A stretch of 64,000 bases of DNA, from NCBI RefSeq assembly GCF_000375545.1, contig NZ_AQXF01000004.1:477692-541691 (forward strand). Direction: 5' to 3'. Below, piece after piece: positions 60,573-64,000 of this stretch (positions are counted from its first letter, which is position 1; each line of letters starts with the position of its first letter). Source of the DNA: Kordiimonas gwangyangensis DSM 19435 = JCM 12864 (lineage in GTDB: Bacteria; Pseudomonadota; Alphaproteobacteria; Sphingomonadales; Kordiimonadaceae). A program made the translations under genes and the position numbers. The notes below the pieces were generated by a model, which saw only the letters and a program-made list of their open reading frames with translations, did no database searches and had not been told where the DNA came from.

Positions 60573-60613
60573 ATAATAAAGGAAAGGCGCCGCCAATATG
60601 GCCGCGCCTTTCC
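60573..60613 (-). terminator. Terminator of the periplasmic coiled-coil gene
   Basis: GGAAAGGCGC and GCGCCTTTCC (60581-60590, 60604-60613); on the - strand TTTATTATA follows. Confidence 0.8.
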
Positions 60614-60637
60614 GGTGTTTCTCTTGTGTTTGCTTAC

Positions 60638-61288
60638 TTAGTTCATGCGTTTGACGCGGAAGCTCTTGCCCGTTTCCTCAACCGTCATGAACAGGCCACC
60701 CATATCGGTCTCCCGAATGCGTACGGTCATGCCGGGGTTGATGCGGCCAGTTTTGGCGTTGTCGACGTTCTGCCATATGTGGCCGTTCTCAAGCTTTATA
60801 TAGAGACCACCCACCGAAGGCCGTTTGGTAGCAACTACACTGCTGGTGATTTCGCTGAAGCCGCCATCGGTTGCGCCTGGCTGGCCAAATTCTTCCAAGG
60901 CAAGTGCCTGCAGGTCGGCCTGACGCTGTTCTTCCGCGGCAATAATGGCTTCTTTCTCGGCTTTCTCACGGTTCGCTTCCGCGCGAAGCCTTGCTGCTTC
61001 TTTCTCTGCCGCCAGCCTCAGCCGGTCAGCCTCGGCCTTCTCGGACGCGGCTTGCGCTTTCAAGCGTTCGGTTTCGGCTTTCAGCTTTGCGGTTTCTTCA
61101 AGCCTTTTCTGTGCATGTTCGAAGTCGAACGCAGCTGCCGCTTTGTCAAAGCAGGCGAGGCGTTTGTCATCGTCGCTGACGGAGGCGCATGCCTTGAACG
61201 CTTCAATGTCGGCATCCTGGGCATATGCCTGCCCACATGTGGCGGCCAGCAGGAGGCCGAACATTGTTACGGTCTTCTTCGGGATCAT
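60638..61288 (-). CDS. Periplasmic coiled-coil protein of unknown function
   Basis: The protein has 216 residues from the ATG at 61288, where GAGAGG lies about eight bases upstream. The signal peptide (hydrophobic core about 7-20) is cut near AYAQD. The mature N-terminus has the two-Cys pattern CASVSDDDKRLACFD, seen in several small periplasmic proteins and likely a disulfide. A long Ala/Glu/Lys/Arg coiled coil follows (about 58-130), then a compact C-terminal domain with YIKLENGHIWQNVDN and INPGMTVRIRE that resembles an SH3-like fold. It is a single gene with its own terminator. Confidence 0.75.
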   Translation of the reverse strand: MIPKKTVTMFGLLLAATCGQAYAQDADIEAFKACASVSDDDKRLACFDKAAAAFDFEHAQKRLEETAKLKAETERLKAQAASEKAEADRLRLAAEKEAARLRAEANREKAEKEAIIAAEEQRQADLQALALEEFGQPGATDGGFSEITSSVVATKRPSVGGLYIKLENGHIWQNVDNAKTGRINPGMTVRIRETDMGGLFMTVEETGKSFRVKRMN

Positions 61289-61410
61289 TCCGTTTCCTCT
61301 CAAGAGCTATAGTTGGTGAGAGCCTATAATGGCGCGCACACTACTTCAATATAGCTGCAAGCTGAGCGCCCGATGAACGGACGCCCAGAGGTTGGCCAGA
61401 GATCAGAGTG

Positions 61411-62871
61411 TCAACGGTCGGTACCGCGAAGTTCACTTACAGTGTCGTCAAGTGTGTCTACAGGCTTTTCGCCGCGCTCCGCTGCCAGCATCACATCATT
61501 CTGCGTTTTGATCTGCAGTATATCAGCCATCAGCGCTGCGCGCGCGGAAGCATAGGTCTCGAGGTCCTGGCCTTTGAGTTCGCGTCCGGTCGGCAGATCC
61601 AGCTTCAGCGGGTTCACCTGCTTACCGTTCATCATTACCTCATAGTGGAGGTGTGCGGCGCTCACGCGGCCGGTAGCACCGGCATAGCCGATAACCTGGC
61701 CCTGACGCACCCGGGCGCCGGCTTTGATGCCCTTGCCGTATTTACTGAGGTGCGCATAGGCGGTGGTGTAGGTGCCGTTATGACGAATGCGAATGTAATT
61801 GCCGTAGGAACCGTAGCGGCTTGCGCGCTCCACCACGCCATCACCGGCCGCCATGATCGGCGTCCCTGTCCGTGCGCGGAAGTCCACACCCTTGTGCATG
61901 CGGGTGTACCCCAGCACCGGATGTTTGCGCTTGCCGTAGTTCGAGGTCACGACGGTCACATCAAGCGGCGTTTTCATCAGCGCCTTGCGGGTGCTTTTGC
62001 CGTCCGCGTCGTAATAGTCACCTTCGCCGTTCGAATCGACGTAATAGTTGGCTTCAAGTTCACCGCCTTGCATCTGCAGGCGGGCTTGAAGGAGGCGACC
62101 TTCTTGCATGTCTCCGAAGTCGGGTGAGTATTTCCGCTCAAAGTAGACCTGGAACTTGTCACCTGTGCGAATCTCACGCTCGAAGTCGACGTCGAAGCTC
62201 ATGAGGCGAATAAGTTCCACGATCACGGCCGTTGGCATGCCCTCGCGCTGTGCGGAGAGATAAAGACTGTCGGTGATCTCCCCTTCCACCAAGCGTGTCA
62301 GAGAAATAGTGGGAATGCTTTCCCGGCTCGCCTTATATCCTGCGTCCGTCAAGGTCACGACGGCTTCTTCGTCGAAGCTGTCTCGCATACGCAGGCTTTC
62401 AACAGTGCCGTCAGCGGCGGTCGTGATTCGTACGTCTTGGCCGCGCTGCAGGCGCCTCAGGTTTGTAACCTCTCTCAGCGCTGCAACAATCTGGTGCGCT
62501 GTTGCACTGGGCATGTCAGCGCGCATGAAGAGACCAATCAGCGTCTCATTACGCTGCAGGCTGTATTCTTTCTCAAGCGGGGCGACGGGTGTCGGTTCTG
62601 ATTCGGCCTGCGCCAGTGCTTGTGCATCGCCTGTCGCACTATCGGCGGGAGATTCGTTTTCCGCCTGTATATTGGTTTCTGGTTCCGCTGGCGCTTCGGT
62701 TTCGCCGCCCAGAACATTGGCGACAACAAGAAGCATCATCCCGGCGCCCGCGATCAGGCCAAAGCCTAAAGGCGACTCACTCGCGCGGAAAAGCTGTTTG
62801 ACGGCTTTCTTCTTGTTTTCAGGCAGCCGAAGGTTGGAGAGACGGTCAAGAATCTCGCTCAGTCGAAACAT
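61411..62871 (-). CDS. M23-family murein endopeptidase (MepM-like)
   Basis: The protein has 486 residues. It has a cytoplasmic N-terminus, one membrane segment (about 35-53), a Glu/Ala/Pro-rich linker, a LysM/OapA-like region (about 100-150), a middle domain and a LytM peptidase domain (about 305-425). Zinc ligands are His326 and Asp330 (RMHKGVDF) and His409 in HLHYEV, with His374 and His407 also in place, so it should be active. It would cut peptidoglycan cross-links during cell growth. It is transcribed away from the rRNA operon. Confidence 0.92.
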   Translation of the reverse strand: MFRLSEILDRLSNLRLPENKKKAVKQLFRASESPLGFGLIAGAGMMLLVVANVLGGETEAPAEPETNIQAENESPADSATGDAQALAQAESEPTPVAPLEKEYSLQRNETLIGLFMRADMPSATAHQIVAALREVTNLRRLQRGQDVRITTAADGTVESLRMRDSFDEEAVVTLTDAGYKASRESIPTISLTRLVEGEITDSLYLSAQREGMPTAVIVELIRLMSFDVDFEREIRTGDKFQVYFERKYSPDFGDMQEGRLLQARLQMQGGELEANYYVDSNGEGDYYDADGKSTRKALMKTPLDVTVVTSNYGKRKHPVLGYTRMHKGVDFRARTGTPIMAAGDGVVERASRYGSYGNYIRIRHNGTYTTAYAHLSKYGKGIKAGARVRQGQVIGYAGATGRVSAAHLHYEVMMNGKQVNPLKLDLPTGRELKGQDLETYASARAALMADILQIKTQNDVMLAAERGEKPVDTLDDTVSELRGTDR

Positions 62872-63070
62872 TTAAACCCCTTCTGATTCATTTTGGTCCG
62901 GTGTCGATGAATGCATTGATTCTCGATCCCGGACCGTCTTTTACGCACACTACAGTCTTTATATATATAGGGCAACATGCCTGTCGCTTCTGCGAGGCTC
63001 CATAAGCCTCACCATTTAGGCGAATTGGCGGCAAGCCCTGCGTTTCCGCGAGTTATATCAGGGCTTCGTA

Positions 63071-63267
63071 AAAAAAGTGACAAAAAGGGAAAAAAGCTCT
63101 TGCGTTATGGAGCCGATCCCCCTAGAAACCGCTCCACCGACGGGGCGCGCTGCTCTGCCGGACGGGACCTCCGGGGTTCGCAGTCTGGTAGGAATGCCGC
63201 AACGTCATCACCGATCTCGGGGCCGCGAAAAACGGCCTTGACATGGTGGCCCCGGTCACCATATACA
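63071..63267 (+). promoter_or_regulatory. rRNA operon promoters (two candidates)
   Basis: The upstream candidate has an A-tract (63071-63095, UP-element-like), TTGCGT (63100-63105), 17 bases and TAGAAA (63123-63128). The downstream candidate has TTGACA (63238-63243), 18 bases and TATACA (63262-63267) and is close to consensus. The 725-base gap before 16S holds these promoters and the leader; I see no protein gene in it. Confidence 0.6.
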
Positions 63268-63364
63268 GATCGACCTTGTCGCACGCTGACGAAACGTCCG
63301 GTCCGACAAACTGCCTGACAGACGAAAGTATCAGGTGACTGGAATTTCCGGTCGGGCAGAAATT

Positions 63365-63376
63365 TGCTCTTTGACA
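63365..63376 (+). promoter_or_regulatory. rRNA leader boxA antitermination site
   Basis: TGCTCTTTGACA matches the boxA consensus (TGCTCTTTAACA) bound by NusB/NusE. It lies about 230 bases before 16S rRNA. The leader also contains clear hairpins, GCTACTT-loop-AAGTAGC at 63474-63493 and ATGGTC-loop-GACCAT near 63562-63580, probably used in rRNA processing. Confidence 0.75.
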
Positions 63377-63596
63377 TAGTGAGATGGAAGGGAGATGTGG
63401 ACGGTGGTCTGAGTGACTGTTGTCTAGATCTCAAGGATACTCCGGAGGTTGTTTACGACCTCTTATGTATCCAGCTACTTCGAGAGAAGTAGCGTCAGTG
63501 AATTCTTGAGCACAACGGCTTATGTTGTTGTGAGGAAGATTTTCAAGATTGTGTGAAGGACGATGGTCTTTAGGGACCATTAGATGGTTCCTTGGT

Positions 63597-64000
<404 letters not shown>

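Noticed and set aside
60382..60576. A 64-codon + strand frame in the AT-rich gap beside receptor 2
   Set aside because: No ribosome binding site and Cys-rich random composition; the region reads better as promoter sequence of the - strand receptor.
63105..63434. A 109-codon - strand frame in the rRNA leader
   Set aside because: It crosses promoters and boxA of the rRNA operon and has no family features.

Overview
The window is chromosomal DNA of an alphaproteobacterium. The evidence is the 16S rRNA gene start at the right edge, the aroK-aroB pair, comF-grxC-nitrilase-DUF1178, prfA-prmC-DUF4167, and a TPR/TonB-receptor-rich accessory block. The combination of gene content and 16S text looks most like Kordiimonadales (Kordiimonas-like). 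That is recognition from memory, not a computed placement. G+C is fairly high and nearly every base is coding. I see no transposase, prophage, CRISPR array or tRNA.

Left part (1-25 kb), mostly housekeeping: the tail of a GldG-type ABC auxiliary gene and its DUF4340 partner; htpG with a heat-shock-like promoter; a leftward aroK-aroB-CorC/HlyC operon followed by a 35-residue basic micro-protein; a rightward run of a 46-residue membrane protein, a secreted hypothetical, xerD and accA; class I ribonucleotide reductase genes nrdA and nrdB, both with NrdR-box-like sites but separated by a leftward RND efflux operon; a secreted unknown protein; secA with two C-terminal zinc motifs; and argJ.

Middle part (25-47 kb): an orphan Flp pilin; mutT with a nucleotidyltransferase-like gene; an NDUFAF5-like methyltransferase; comF-grxC-amidase-DUF1178; an AraC regulator divergent from a CPBP protease; ubiG; lysC, a nitronate monooxygenase-like gene, ptsP, a RodZ-like gene, ispG, hisS, prfA, prmC and DUF4167, all rightward; then clpB and a PAS plus pseudo-receiver protein. 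Several starts are TTG or GTG and are chosen from clear ribosome binding sites.

Right part (47.8-60.3 kb): the accessory block. It holds two large TonB-dependent receptors, two TPR-sulfotransferases in one operon, a TPR-2OG/Fe(II) oxygenase, and a Sel1-repeat/prolyl-4-hydroxylase-type oxygenase apparently co-transcribed with one receptor. I infer a surface uptake system coupled to sulfation and hydroxylation of a protein or peptide; the substrate is not visible. After it come a periplasmic coiled-coil protein, an MepM-like M23 endopeptidase, and an rRNA operon leader (promoters, boxA) entering 16S rRNA.
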